A DNA stretch of 64,000 nt from positions 1 through 64,000 of the forward strand of contig JBLWZN010000021.1 in the NCBI GenBank assembly GCA_048266425.1, given 5' to 3'. Under the pieces are notes generated by a model. It worked only from the letters and a program-made list of their open reading frames with translations, had not been told where the DNA came from and did not search any database. Within the stretch, counting starts at the first letter, position 1; every line of letters begins with the position of its first letter. This DNA comes from Cerina sp048266425. Lineage in GTDB: Bacteria; Bacteroidota; Bacteroidia; Flavobacteriales; Flavobacteriaceae. A program made the translations under genes and the position numbers. This document shows positions 1 to 8,520 of this stretch, in pieces.

Positions 1-878
1 GGGGCCACCATCAATCCCAATAAAAAAGTGAAGGTCAAAAATTCCCCTATGGTAAGCTGGTCCATCATGATCTTATACCCACCAATGCCCATAATTCCCG
101 TAGTGGCCAAACCTAAAAGAAAGGTTGATGCGCTGGTCATAAAGGCTGTGGCGGTAAGGCTCTTTTTTACGTTTTGGAACAATTTTTCCACCCCATCCTC
201 AAAGACCCGGTGTTCCTGTTCTTCCGCATTGAACCCCTTTATAACCCGGATGCCACCCAAGGTTTCTGTTAGCCTTCCGGTAACTTCTGCATTTATTTTT
301 CCCCGATTTCTAAAGATGGGACGAATTATTTTGAATGCCTTTAACGCCACTACGGCAAAAATGGCCAACGGGACTAAGGTAAACAGCGTCATGGACGGAC
401 TAATCCGCAACAATAAGATCAAGGAAACCACAGCGGTAATCGTGCCCCCAACCAATTGAACCAGCCCTGTGCCGATTAGGTTCCGGACCCCTTCCACATC
501 GGTCATGATACGGGAGACCAAGGCGCCCGACTTGGCATTGTCAAAAAAGCGGATTGGCAAGGAAAGAACTTGTTTCTGGACTTGTGCCCGGAGTTCGGAA
601 ATCAGGAACTGGGCCTGCACGCTCAAGATTTTGGTCAATAAAAATGAAGTGACCGCCTGCACCGTTATGGCCAGGGCCACGGCTAAGATCAACAATTTAA
701 GAAACTCTATATTTTTATTTGGGATAATATCATCCATCAGATATTTGAGGGACAAAGGTGCCACAAAACTGGCCGCTTTACTGATTACGATCAGACCTAG
801 ACCTATAAAGACCAAATTTCTTTTTGGCCAAATGATGGTCTGGAAGGCTTTTAAGACGCTTACTTTTTTATCGGACAT
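1..878 (-). CDS. ABC exporter, membrane domain (5' part, truncated by window edge)
   Basis: Read on the minus strand, an open frame starts at an ATG ending at 878 (MSDKKVSVLKAF...) and runs off the window's left edge, giving about 292 residues. It contains the type-I ABC exporter membrane fold: hydrophobic segments near residues 20-40, 60-85 and 140-180, and the intracellular-loop motif FFDNAKSGALVSRIMTDVE typical of the ABC_membrane family. A coupling-region motif (TLGGIRVIKGFNAE) follows. The ATPase domain should lie outside the window. Such half-transporters act as homo- or heterodimers in the inner membrane and export lipids, peptides or drugs; the substrate cannot be told. Two long plus-strand frames here are antisense shadows. 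Confidence 0.9.
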   Translation of the reverse strand, partial: MSDKKVSVLKAFQTIIWPKRNLVFIGLGLIVISKAASFVAPLSLKYLMDDIIPNKNIEFLKLLILAVALAITVQAVTSFLLTKILSVQAQFLISELRAQVQKQVLSLPIRFFDNAKSGALVSRIMTDVEGVRNLIGTGLVQLVGGTITAVVSLILLLRISPSMTLFTLVPLAIFAVVALKAFKIIRPIFRNRGKINAEVTGRLTETLGGIRVIKGFNAEEQEHRVFEDGVEKLFQNVKKSLTATAFMTSASTFLLGLATTGIMGIGGYKIMMDQLTIGEFLTFTFLLGLMVA

Positions 879-989
879 ACGTATGGTTCATGCTTCGGCT
901 TTGTTCAGTAACCGGGTTCAATATTAGGTGGGATGCAAGTTACTTTAAAATTGTTGTGAATTAAGAAGGTAAACGGATCACTTTTAAAT

Positions 990-997
990 TATTTTTG
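990..997 (+). promoter_or_regulatory. candidate -7 element (TATTTTTG) before the PhnA-like gene
   Basis: TATTTTTG matches the Bacteroidota -7 consensus TAnnTTTG, 57 nt upstream of the ATG at 1055. No matching -33 TTG was found at the usual spacing, so this is only a candidate. Confidence 0.3.
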
Positions 998-1054
998 GCG
1001 AAAATTAGTATTTCAATTCCAAGACATTTATTTTCACCACCAAACACATAAATT

Positions 1055-1264
1055 ATGGAAGTAAAAGACAGCAACGGGAATCTTTTGGAAGACGGCGATT
1101 CTGTATTGGTAATCAAGGATTTAAAAATTAAAGGGATGTCCAAGACCTTGAAAAGGGGTGAAATGATTAAAAATATTCGGTTGACCTCCAATCCACAGGA
1201 AGTTGAATGTCGCATTGGGAAAAGCCAGATTGTACTGAAGACCCAGTTTTTGAAGAAGGCCTAA
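1055..1264 (+). CDS. PhnA-like (YjdM C-terminal domain) small protein
   Basis: A 69-residue protein beginning MEVKDSNGNLLEDGDSV. The segment DGDSVLVIKDLKIKGMSKTLKRG and the closing KSQIVLKTQFLKK match the small SH3-like beta-barrel domain of PhnA/YjdM proteins. The N-terminal zinc-ribbon half found in the E. coli protein is absent. The family's molecular role is not settled; the old link to phosphonate metabolism rests on gene location. The start is the first ATG, 57 nt after a candidate -7 element. The gene stands alone between a divergent ABC exporter and the GH65 gene. Confidence 0.8.
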   Translation: MEVKDSNGNLLEDGDSVLVIKDLKIKGMSKTLKRGEMIKNIRLTSNPQEVECRIGKSQIVLKTQFLKKA

Positions 1265-1316
1265 ACTATTTTTTAGAAAAACGTCTGATCTTTTGCCCAC
1301 CGATTGGTAGTAGCAG

Positions 1317-1338
1317 GTACAAAATACGAAGTATAAAA
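1317..1338. repeat. degenerate GTACAAAATACRAAGTAT repeat copy
   Basis: gtacaaaatacgaagtataa here closely resembles copies near 9269-9346, upstream of glpF. Both sites are intergenic and of similar composition, suggesting a dispersed or slippage-derived repeat family. Confidence 0.4.
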
Positions 1339-1439
1339 AATGAAATAACATAGCGTAAAGCTATATGCGTAAGGCCATATTGCTTAAAAGGTTGTCTTTG
1401 CTTTGGAAAATGTAAAACCCCGCAAATCAGTAGAAACAT

Positions 1440-3752
1440 ATGAACCAAGATTATATAACACCGGACGCATGGTCCATCATCGAGGAAGGATTTGACCCAG
1501 AAAATGTGGAATCTTCCGAAAGCCTTTTTAGCTTGGGGAATGGAGCCATGGGACAAAGGGCAAATTTTGAGGAAGACTACTCGGGACATACCTTCCAGGG
1601 CAGCTACATCGCCGGGGTGTATTATCCCGATAAGACCCGTGTGGGCTGGTGGAAGAATGGATATCCGGAATATTTTGCCAAGGTTTTGAACGCCCCAAAT
1701 TGGATTGGAATCCAGGTTTTTATCAATGGGACCCCTTTGGACCTGAAAACCTGTAAAAAGGTATCCAATTTCCGAAGGGAACTAAACATGAAGGAAGGCT
1801 GGTACAACCGATCGTTCCAGGCAATCTTGCCAAATGACATTAAAATAGCGGTCCATGTTACCCGTTTCCTCAGTTTGGAGTTGGACGAAGTTGGTGCCAT
1901 TAAATATGAGGTCACTTCCTTAAACGGCCCTACCGAAATAAAATTTGTGCCCTACTTGGACAGTGGTATTAAAAATCAGGACAGCAATTGGGACGATAAA
2001 TTTTGGAATACCACCAAAATAATTTCTGAAGGCCATCAAGCCTTTATCGAGGCCCATACCATGAAGACCAATTTTGCCACCTGTACCTTTATGGAATCGT
2101 ACGTGGAGCACAGCGGTAAGAAGGTTCAAGCAAAGCCATCTGAAATTGCGGGGCAGAATCGGGTCGGATTGGCCTATCAACATCCAGTGAAAGAAGGGGA
2201 GAGTCTCGCCTTGTATAAATTTGGAGGGTACACCGTGTCCCGCAATCATCCTCCATCGGATTTAATGAAAGTGGCAAAAAAGATCCTACAGGCTGCAACC
2301 CAATCGGGTTTCGATCGTTTGTTGGAGGATCAGAAGTCGGCCTGGGCAAAAATTTGGGAACGGAGCGATATCACCATAGAGGGGGATGTTAAAGCCCAAC
2401 AAGGGATCAGGTTCAATATCTATCAATTAAACCAGACGTATTTGGGCAAGGATTCCCGCCTCAATATTGGACCTAAAGGCTTTACGGGCGAGAAATACGG
2501 TGGCAGCACCTATTGGGACACCGAGGCCTACTGCATTCCCTTCTATATGGCAACCAAAAACCAACAGGTGGCCAGAAACCTCTTGGAATATCGTTATAAC
2601 CATTTGGAAAAGGCCATCGAGAATGCCCAAAAATTGGGTTTTTCCAACGGGGCGGCCCTCTATCCCATGGTAACGATGAACGGGGAGGAATGCCATAACG
2701 AATGGGAAATTACCTTTGAGGAAATCCACCGTAACGGGGCCATGGCCTTTGCGATATTCAATTATTATCGATATACCAGTGATTATACCTATATCGCTGA
2801 AATGGGCCTCGAAGTCCTTATAGCCATAGCGCGTTTCTGGCATCAAAGAGCCAATTTCTCCACACCAAAAAACAAGTATGTCATCCTTGGGGTAACGGGT
2901 CCCAACGAATATGAGAACAATGTGAACAACAATTGGTACACAAATTACATTGCCAAATGGTGCATCAACTATACCCTGGAGCAATTGCAGAAGGTCAAGG
3001 ACGGTTATTCTGAAGATTATGGACGGGTGATTGGAAAGACCAAATTGACGGCCATGGAAACGGACCAATGGGAGCAGGTGGCCAAGAACATGTATTTTCC
3101 CTATTCCGAAGAGCACAGTGTGTTTTTGCAACAGGATGGGTTCTTGGACAAGGAACTGGTCCCCGTAGCGGATCTGCCCAAAGCACAAAGGCCTATCAAT
3201 CAAAAGTGGAGTTGGGATCGAATTTTGCGCTCGCCCTATATAAAACAGGCGGACACCCTTCAGGGTTTCTATTTCTTTGAGGACCATTTTACCCATAAGG
3301 AATTGGAACGGCATTTCGATTTTTACGAGCCCTTTACCGTACACGAATCTTCCCTATCCCCTTGTGTTCACAGCATTCAGGCCGCTAAATTGAACAGGAT
3401 GGAACAGGCATATAATCTTTACTTACGCACTTCCAGACTAGATTTGGACGATTATAACAACGAGGTAAGGGAAGGGCTGCACATAACTTCTATGGCCGGT
3501 ACCTGGATGAGTATCGTGGAAGGATTTGGGGGTATGCGGGTCCTGGACGATAAGCTGTCCTTTGAACCCCGCATCCCAGAACAATGGAATTCCTACTCTT
3601 TTAAGGTCGATTTTAGGAACCGGATCTTAAAGGTTACCGTAACTCCTAAAGCAACCAGTTTTGAGTTGGAAGGCACCGATGAAATGTCCATTCGTGTGTA
3701 TGGCAAAAAAGTAGTTTTGACCGGCGGAAAGGCTGTTAGTATATCGACTTGA
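1440..3752 (+). CDS. Glycoside hydrolase family 65 disaccharide phosphorylase (maltose/kojibiose/trehalose phosphorylase type)
   Basis: A 770-residue protein of the full GH65 length. It has the N-terminal beta-sandwich, an (alpha/alpha)6 catalytic barrel with the substrate motif GFTGEKYGGSTYWDTE, the acid-bearing motif GEECHNEWEITFEE from about residue 415 (the general acid is a Glu in or next to HNEWE), and a C-terminal beta domain. Enzymes of this family split alpha-linked glucose disaccharides with phosphate to give beta-glucose 1-phosphate and glucose. GEECHNEW resembles maltose phosphorylases, but the linkage cannot be fixed from sequence alone. No signal peptide, so cytosolic. The usual partners (beta-phosphoglucomutase, GH13, SusCD) are not adjacent here. 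The ATG is preceded by a weak, AT-rich leader. Confidence 0.9.
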   Translation: MNQDYITPDAWSIIEEGFDPENVESSESLFSLGNGAMGQRANFEEDYSGHTFQGSYIAGVYYPDKTRVGWWKNGYPEYFAKVLNAPNWIGIQVFINGTPLDLKTCKKVSNFRRELNMKEGWYNRSFQAILPNDIKIAVHVTRFLSLELDEVGAIKYEVTSLNGPTEIKFVPYLDSGIKNQDSNWDDKFWNTTKIISEGHQAFIEAHTMKTNFATCTFMESYVEHSGKKVQAKPSEIAGQNRVGLAYQHPVKEGESLALYKFGGYTVSRNHPPSDLMKVAKKILQAATQSGFDRLLEDQKSAWAKIWERSDITIEGDVKAQQGIRFNIYQLNQTYLGKDSRLNIGPKGFTGEKYGGSTYWDTEAYCIPFYMATKNQQVARNLLEYRYNHLEKAIENAQKLGFSNGAALYPMVTMNGEECHNEWEITFEEIHRNGAMAFAIFNYYRYTSDYTYIAEMGLEVLIAIARFWHQRANFSTPKNKYVILGVTGPNEYENNVNNNWYTNYIAKWCINYTLEQLQKVKDGYSEDYGRVIGKTKLTAMETDQWEQVAKNMYFPYSEEHSVFLQQDGFLDKELVPVADLPKAQRPINQKWSWDRILRSPYIKQADTLQGFYFFEDHFTHKELERHFDFYEPFTVHESSLSPCVHSIQAAKLNRMEQAYNLYLRTSRLDLDDYNNEVREGLHITSMAGTWMSIVEGFGGMRVLDDKLSFEPRIPEQWNSYSFKVDFRNRILKVTVTPKATSFELEGTDEMSIRVYGKKVVLTGGKAVSIST

Positions 3753-3955
3753 GGAAATGCCAAACAAGCTTTATCCCTTTGATGGGAAATAGGGGCATTG
3801 AGAATATATCCTGAGGAATCGATGAAGAAAATGACGTGGATAGGTTTGCCGAATTTACCAAAATGGCCTTGCAAGGAATAAATGGTCTCGGCATCATCTA
3901 TATTTGGTATATCGGAGTTCAACGGATTTTGATTGAAACCTCCATGTTGATACAT
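3593..3955 (-). other. possible unannotated or decayed ORF opposite the GH65 3' end
   Basis: A 120-codon minus-strand frame starting MYQHGGFNQNPLN fills the gap between the GH65 stop and the next gene. It then continues about 160 nt antisense into the GH65 coding end. Its first 60 residues (for example DDAETIYSLQGHFGKFGKP and HVIFFIDSSGY) look protein-like rather than random. I do not recognise a family. It may be a remnant truncated by the GH65 gene or a chance frame. Confidence 0.2.
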
Positions 3956-3972
3956 TTTTTAGTTTTCAAACA

Positions 3973-4662
3973 ATGCAAAAATTCCTGATTATCGGCCATA
4001 GGGGCGCCATGGGCCACGAAACGGAAAACACCATCGCCTCCATAAAAAAAGCGATGGAACTGGGTGTGGATATGGTTGAGGTCGATGTCTTTAAAATCAA
4101 AAGTGGTGAAATAATAGTCTTTCATGACGACATCGTAGATAGGCTTACGGATGGGGAGGGAAAGTTGGAAAACTACAACTGGACGGATTTACAACGATTA
4201 AACCTTAAAGGCGGTCACAAAATCCCGTTGCTCACGGAGATTTTGGATGTTTTGGACCATAAAGTGCCGATCAATATAGAACTCAAGGGAGCTGGAACGT
4301 CATGGAATGTCGATGCCATTATCAAAAATCACATAAAAAAGAAAGGATGGAAATTGGACGATTTTCTGATTTCCAGTTTTGATTGGAACGAATTGAAGAT
4401 AATGCACCAATTGAACCCTGATATCCAGATCGGCATATTGACGGAAGACGATCCCCTAGGGACAATTTCCTTGGCAAAGGAGCTTAAAGCAGTATCCATC
4501 AATCCTGATTTTAGAACGCTTTCCCATGAAAATGTAAGGATTTTAAAAGCTAGCGGATTTAAAGTATATCCATGGACCCTAAACCATAAGTCGGACATTG
4601 ACAATATGAAAGAAATGAAGGTAGACGGTATTTTTACCAATTATCCGGAAAGGGCAAGATGA
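3973..4662 (+). CDS. Glycerophosphodiester phosphodiesterase, cytosolic
   Basis: A 229-residue GDPD-family TIM barrel. The catalytic HRGA motif is at residues 9-12, followed by ENT, the metal ligands EVD (E36, D38) and the catalytic H51 in FHDD. The C-terminal segment (VYPWTLNHKSDIDNM, DGIFTNYPE) is typical. The family hydrolyses glycerophosphodiesters to glycerol 3-phosphate and an alcohol. No signal peptide, so it should act in the cytosol, unlike the second, secreted GDPD at 7720-8508. Its stop overlaps the start of the next gene by 4 nt (ATGA), implying translational coupling. Confidence 0.92.
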   Translation: MQKFLIIGHRGAMGHETENTIASIKKAMELGVDMVEVDVFKIKSGEIIVFHDDIVDRLTDGEGKLENYNWTDLQRLNLKGGHKIPLLTEILDVLDHKVPINIELKGAGTSWNVDAIIKNHIKKKGWKLDDFLISSFDWNELKIMHQLNPDIQIGILTEDDPLGTISLAKELKAVSINPDFRTLSHENVRILKASGFKVYPWTLNHKSDIDNMKEMKVDGIFTNYPERAR

Positions 4663-5945
4663 TGTACGACGTTCTAATTATTGGTGGCGGTGCTGCCGGG
4701 TTTTATGCGGCAATTCATGTTGCGGAAGCGGATCCCAATCTGAAAGTGGCAATCCTGGAACGGGGCAAGGAGGTACTCGGCAAGGTCAAGGTTTCTGGCG
4801 GGGGCCGATGCAACGTGACCCATGCGGAATTCGATCCCAATCAACTGGTCAAAAACTATCCTAGGGGACAAAAGGAACTGTTGGGACCTTTCTATTCCTA
4901 TGGTTCGGGGGATACCGTGGCTTTTTTTGAAGAAAGGGGAATTCCCCTAAAAATTGAGCCGGATGGTCGCATGTTTCCCCAATCCAATTCTTCCCAGACC
5001 ATTATCGATTGTTTTGTTGGTGAAACGGAGCGTCTGGGCATACAGGTCTTGAGAAACAGTGCGGTGACCGATATTGCCCATATTCAACCAGTAGCGGAAC
5101 TTCCAGAGGGAGGCTGGTCCGTTCAATCCATTAGGAATACCTATCGAACAAAAAAATTACTGGTGGCCTCCGGCAGCAATCCCAAGATTTGGAAATTGCT
5201 GGAAGGGCTGGGGCATACCATAGTCCCGCCGGTCCCCTCCTTGTTTACTTTTAATATTCAGGACGATAGGATTGCCGGGATCCCAGGGGTGAGTACCGAG
5301 GCCAAGGTGACGGTGATTGCCAAGAGAACGACCGGCATAGGCCCGTTGCAATCCTTGAAAAGTAGTTCCAACCCGATACTGTTGGAATCTGAGGGCCCTT
5401 TGCTTATTACGCATTGGGGGATGAGCGGACCGGCCATCCTAAAATTGTCGGCCTGGGGAGCTCAAATATTGAATGGTTTGCATTATAAGTTTAAGATAAA
5501 GGTCAATTGGCTACCGGAATATCATACGGAAGGCATCTTGCAATTATTGCTGCAGGTAAAGGAGATCGAGTCCAAAAAAACGGTGTTGCGCACCCATGCC
5601 GTGGAACTGCCCAAACGGTTATGGATCAACTTGGTGAAGGCTACCGGTATTCCCGATGACCTTAAATGGGCAGATATTTCTAAAAGTCAACTACAGGATT
5701 TGGCGTTTCAACTCACCCAATGTGAGTTTACAGTAGATGGGAAAAGTACTTTTAAGGAGGAATTCGTCACCGCAGGGGGAGTGGACTTAAAGGAGATCAA
5801 CTTTAAAACCTACGAAAGCAAAATACTTCCCAATCTTTTCTTTGCTGGTGAGATTATGGATGTCGATGCCATTACCGGGGGTTTCAATTTCCAAAACGCC
5901 TGGACGGGTGCCTTTATCGCTGCCAAGGGAATCGTGGGGGGTTGA
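4659..5945 (+). CDS. HI0933/YhiN-family FAD-dependent oxidoreductase
   Basis: 428 residues. The N-terminal FAD-binding motif is GGGAAG at residues 9-14, followed by the family hallmark KVKVSGGGRCNVTH. The C-terminal FAD signature is FFAGEIMDVDAITGGFNFQ with NAWTGAFIAAKGI. The family is widespread (aminoacetone-oxidase-like, YhiN) but its physiological substrate is unknown. It overlaps the GDPD by 4 nt, so the two are probably co-translated. No membrane segment or signal peptide is visible. Confidence 0.9.
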   Translation: MMYDVLIIGGGAAGFYAAIHVAEADPNLKVAILERGKEVLGKVKVSGGGRCNVTHAEFDPNQLVKNYPRGQKELLGPFYSYGSGDTVAFFEERGIPLKIEPDGRMFPQSNSSQTIIDCFVGETERLGIQVLRNSAVTDIAHIQPVAELPEGGWSVQSIRNTYRTKKLLVASGSNPKIWKLLEGLGHTIVPPVPSLFTFNIQDDRIAGIPGVSTEAKVTVIAKRTTGIGPLQSLKSSSNPILLESEGPLLITHWGMSGPAILKLSAWGAQILNGLHYKFKIKVNWLPEYHTEGILQLLLQVKEIESKKTVLRTHAVELPKRLWINLVKATGIPDDLKWADISKSQLQDLAFQLTQCEFTVDGKSTFKEEFVTAGGVDLKEINFKTYESKILPNLFFAGEIMDVDAITGGFNFQNAWTGAFIAAKGIVGG

Positions 5946-6043
5946 GTTGTTGGGTTAGTAGCTAATAGTAAAATGTTTATCGTTAGGTTGTAGTTGAAGC
6001 TTCAGATTATTATAGAATCGATTACAGTTTATAAAACGTATAT

Positions 6044-6616
6044 CTACTTTGTTTTACGTTCAAATCTTCTTTTGGTTCGTTCATATGCTGTATTTTCCCA
6101 TGTTGAATCGAAATTTTTCCAAAATATCCGAAGTTTAAAACCTCCATCACGGTATATTAATACTTGCATGTCGTCAAACTGAAAATATATGTTATTGTTA
6201 TCGTTGTCATCTTTCAAAAAACCTTTATGTTCTTCCATGGCGGAATCAATTTTATCCAAAAAGGCAACTACTTGGTCCTTATCTAAATTTTTAAATTTAT
6301 ATCCCTGATAAATCACACCGGCTTCATTCCAAAAGTCTCCATAAAAACTTAATATCATACCTTCCTTACCTGTATCACTATTATAAAGTAATGTTGTTAG
6401 CTCCCCAGAACTTGATGCTGCTAGAGGAATAACAGAAAATTCAGATGGTTTATCGGATTCCCCCAATACATTCTGAAATAGAAAAGCTTTACTTCTAAAA
6501 AGAGAAATGTCCTTGCTCCAGTCTTTTGCTAAAAAAGCATTGTTAGAATTTTGTTCAATTTGAGATTGAACAACTGCACATAGGAATAGTAGGATTAATA
6601 GAAATTTAAGTTTCAT
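6044..6616 (-). CDS. Secreted hypothetical protein, AT-rich gene
   Basis: 190 residues with a clear signal peptide (MKLKFLLILLFLCAVVQSQ, cleavage likely near residue 18-20). The mature part is soluble-looking, with acidic stretches (KDDNDNNN) and a basic, aromatic C-terminus (YERTKRRFERKTK). I recognise no family. Base composition is visibly more AT-rich than neighbouring genes (many TTA, ATA and AAA codons), and the flanking gaps are also AT-rich, which may point to recent acquisition. It is transcribed away from the GH16 gene, with 224 nt between. Confidence 0.65.
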   Translation of the reverse strand: MKLKFLLILLFLCAVVQSQIEQNSNNAFLAKDWSKDISLFRSKAFLFQNVLGESDKPSEFSVIPLAASSSGELTTLLYNSDTGKEGMILSFYGDFWNEAGVIYQGYKFKNLDKDQVVAFLDKIDSAMEEHKGFLKDDNDNNNIYFQFDDMQVLIYRDGGFKLRIFWKNFDSTWENTAYERTKRRFERKTK

Positions 6617-6840
6617 TGCGGTTGGTTTTATAGTATAAAATGATAGTGCCTTACTGCATAAAATAATAAACTATAAATCCAATAAAATATTGTGAAAAAC
6701 TGAAAATCTGAAAACCCAATAATTATAAATTATTTGTTTATTTAAACTTTTTGTACTCTAAACATTGGACTGTGACATGTGAGTACTGAGGCTTGAAGCC
6801 TGTTTAAAATAATCTTGCAGCTGTCTTGTCTCTTGATTCT

Positions 6841-7710
6841 TTATTCATGGTTCTTTTTTCGGTAGACCCTCACATAATCCACGGTCATTTTTTGTGGAAA
6901 TGCACTGTCATCAATTCCGTTAATACCGCCCCAGTCCCCACCTATGGCAATATTCAATTTTAGATAAAAAGGTTGGTCAAATGGCCATTCATTTTCGGAT
7001 TTGTGGTCATTCGTGAACACAAAGTACACTTTACCGTCCAATAGAAAATCTATTTTTTCCGGGGTCCATTCTATGCTGTATTCATGAAATTCATCATAAG
7101 GTTGATCAATGGGGACCGTTTTGCCCTTTTGGGTGCCTTTGGTATGGTTGTAGGCCTCCGTGTGCACCGTTCCATGGACGACATCGGGTTCATAGCCTAC
7201 CTGTTCCATAATATCGATTTCACCGCTTTTGGGCCAGCCCACTTGGTCTATGTTTTTGCCCAACATCCAAATAGCGGGCCATTGGCCCACACCTTTGGGT
7301 AATTTGGCCTTGACGGCAATTTTTCCGTACTTCCATTCCGCCAAATCCTTCGTATTGATACTGCCCGAGGTGTAATCCAAATATTCCTGGTTTCGTTTCC
7401 AATCGGTATCGCTTTTGCTCACAAAATTGGGATTTGGAAATTTTGTTTTATGTCCTTCAATGATCAGGTTGCCGTTTTCCACCCGGACATTTTTTAGGCT
7501 GTCGGTGTAGTATTGTTTTTCGTGGTTTCTGTGCTGGCCTATTTCATAGTTCCATTTAGAGGGATCGGGCTTGCCCGTATAGTCAAATTCATCCGCCCAA
7601 ATTAATTCGTACTTATCGGCGTTAGATGGGGTTTGGCCATTAGATTCGTTATCGCAGGAACAAAATAAGAGGATCGCGAACAGGATTGGGAAGCTGAATT
7701 TAAATTGCAT
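6841..7710 (-). CDS. GH16 endo-beta-1,3-glucanase (laminarinase-type) lipoprotein
   Basis: 289 residues. A lipoprotein signal ends FCSC (Cys19), placing the protein on a membrane, probably exported. The GH16 jelly-roll follows, with the catalytic motif GEIDIMEQ: nucleophile E164, D166 and acid/base E169. QWPAIWML and VHGTVHTEAYNH are typical of beta-1,3- or beta-1,3-1,4-glucanases of the laminarinase group. It would cleave laminarin-like algal glucan. It is the last gene of the minus-strand set sulfatase-glpK-glpF-GDPD-GH16, 9 nt after the GDPD stop. Exact substrate (laminarin versus mixed-linkage glucan) is inferred. Confidence 0.9.
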   Translation of the reverse strand: MQFKFSFPILFAILLFCSCDNESNGQTPSNADKYELIWADEFDYTGKPDPSKWNYEIGQHRNHEKQYYTDSLKNVRVENGNLIIEGHKTKFPNPNFVSKSDTDWKRNQEYLDYTSGSINTKDLAEWKYGKIAVKAKLPKGVGQWPAIWMLGKNIDQVGWPKSGEIDIMEQVGYEPDVVHGTVHTEAYNHTKGTQKGKTVPIDQPYDEFHEYSIEWTPEKIDFLLDGKVYFVFTNDHKSENEWPFDQPFYLKLNIAIGGDWGGINGIDDSAFPQKMTVDYVRVYRKKNHE

Positions 7711-7719
7711 ATATTTTGA

Positions 7720-8508
7720 TTAAGGCTTCTTTGTTATTTTTAGCAACAATTCCGGTTCGTTGGTGGTGATTTGGTCAAATCCCTTGTCGAGCAGCCATTT
7801 CATGTCGTCTTCTTTATCTACAGTCCATGCATTTAGCACTAGATGGTTGCGTTTTGCTTCATCGATCCATTCCGGTTGCTTTTTAAAAACGGAATAATGA
7901 TAGTCGAGTCCGGTCATGCCATCGGCTTTTAGTTGATCTGGTGCTACATCGCCCCTTAAATATTGGGTGCGGACGCTGGGGTCCAAGGAAATAAGTTTTT
8001 TTAGCATTTCATAATCAAAACTGATATAGACCACCATCTTCCCTGCACCGACCTTTTCGACCAGCCGGTATACTTTTTCGGTAATCTCTTGACCCCGTTC
8101 CTGACTGGTTTCCGAAGGTTTTATTTCGCAGATCAATCGGGTAGTGGTGTTATTTTCCAGGCCTGCCAATAGGTATTCCCTTAAGGTGGGTAATTTTTCA
8201 CCATTGGAAAGTTTATGTATTTCCAAATCCGCATAACTGGTTTCTTCGATAGGTAATTTTTCGAAATGCGCATCGTGATTGACGATCAAGGAATCATCTG
8301 CGGTTATCCTCACATCAAATTCGGACCCGGTACATTTTAATTCAATGGCCCGTTTTAGGGAAGCGATAGAATTTTCGGGCAAATTATCTTTCTTCCAGGC
8401 ACCACGATGCGCGATGACAACATTATCCGAAAAGTCGATCTTTTTTTCCGGGGATATAAAAGATATGGTGAAGAGGGCAATACAACAGATAAGTAAGAAG
8501 CGTATCAT
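7720..8508 (-). CDS. Secreted glycerophosphodiester phosphodiesterase
   Basis: 262 residues with an N-terminal signal peptide (about residues 1-19). The GDPD motifs are AHRGAW (H34, R35), PENS, the metal ligands E63 and D65 (EFDV) and H78 in NHD. Export places it in the periplasm or outside, where it would hydrolyse glycerophosphodiesters from lipid head groups or teichoic-type material. The gene lies 12 nt after glpF and upstream of GH16, so its product, glycerol 3-phosphate or (after a phosphatase) glycerol, fits import by GlpF and phosphorylation by GlpK. Confidence 0.92.
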   Translation of the reverse strand: MIRFLLICCIALFTISFISPEKKIDFSDNVVIAHRGAWKKDNLPENSIASLKRAIELKCTGSEFDVRITADDSLIVNHDAHFEKLPIEETSYADLEIHKLSNGEKLPTLREYLLAGLENNTTTRLICEIKPSETSQERGQEITEKVYRLVEKVGAGKMVVYISFDYEMLKKLISLDPSVRTQYLRGDVAPDQLKADGMTGLDYHYSVFKKQPEWIDEAKRNHLVLNAWTVDKEDDMKWLLDKGFDQITTNEPELLLKITKKP

Positions 8509-8520
8509 AATTTTTTTTGA

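Noticed and set aside
28..927. Two plus-strand frames (143 and 152 codons)
   Set aside because: They lie entirely within, or just past, the minus-strand ABC exporter reading frame, which has clear family motifs.
2427..3344. 305-codon minus-strand frame inside the GH65 gene
   Set aside because: Antisense shadow of a strongly conserved GH65 catalytic domain; no family features of its own.
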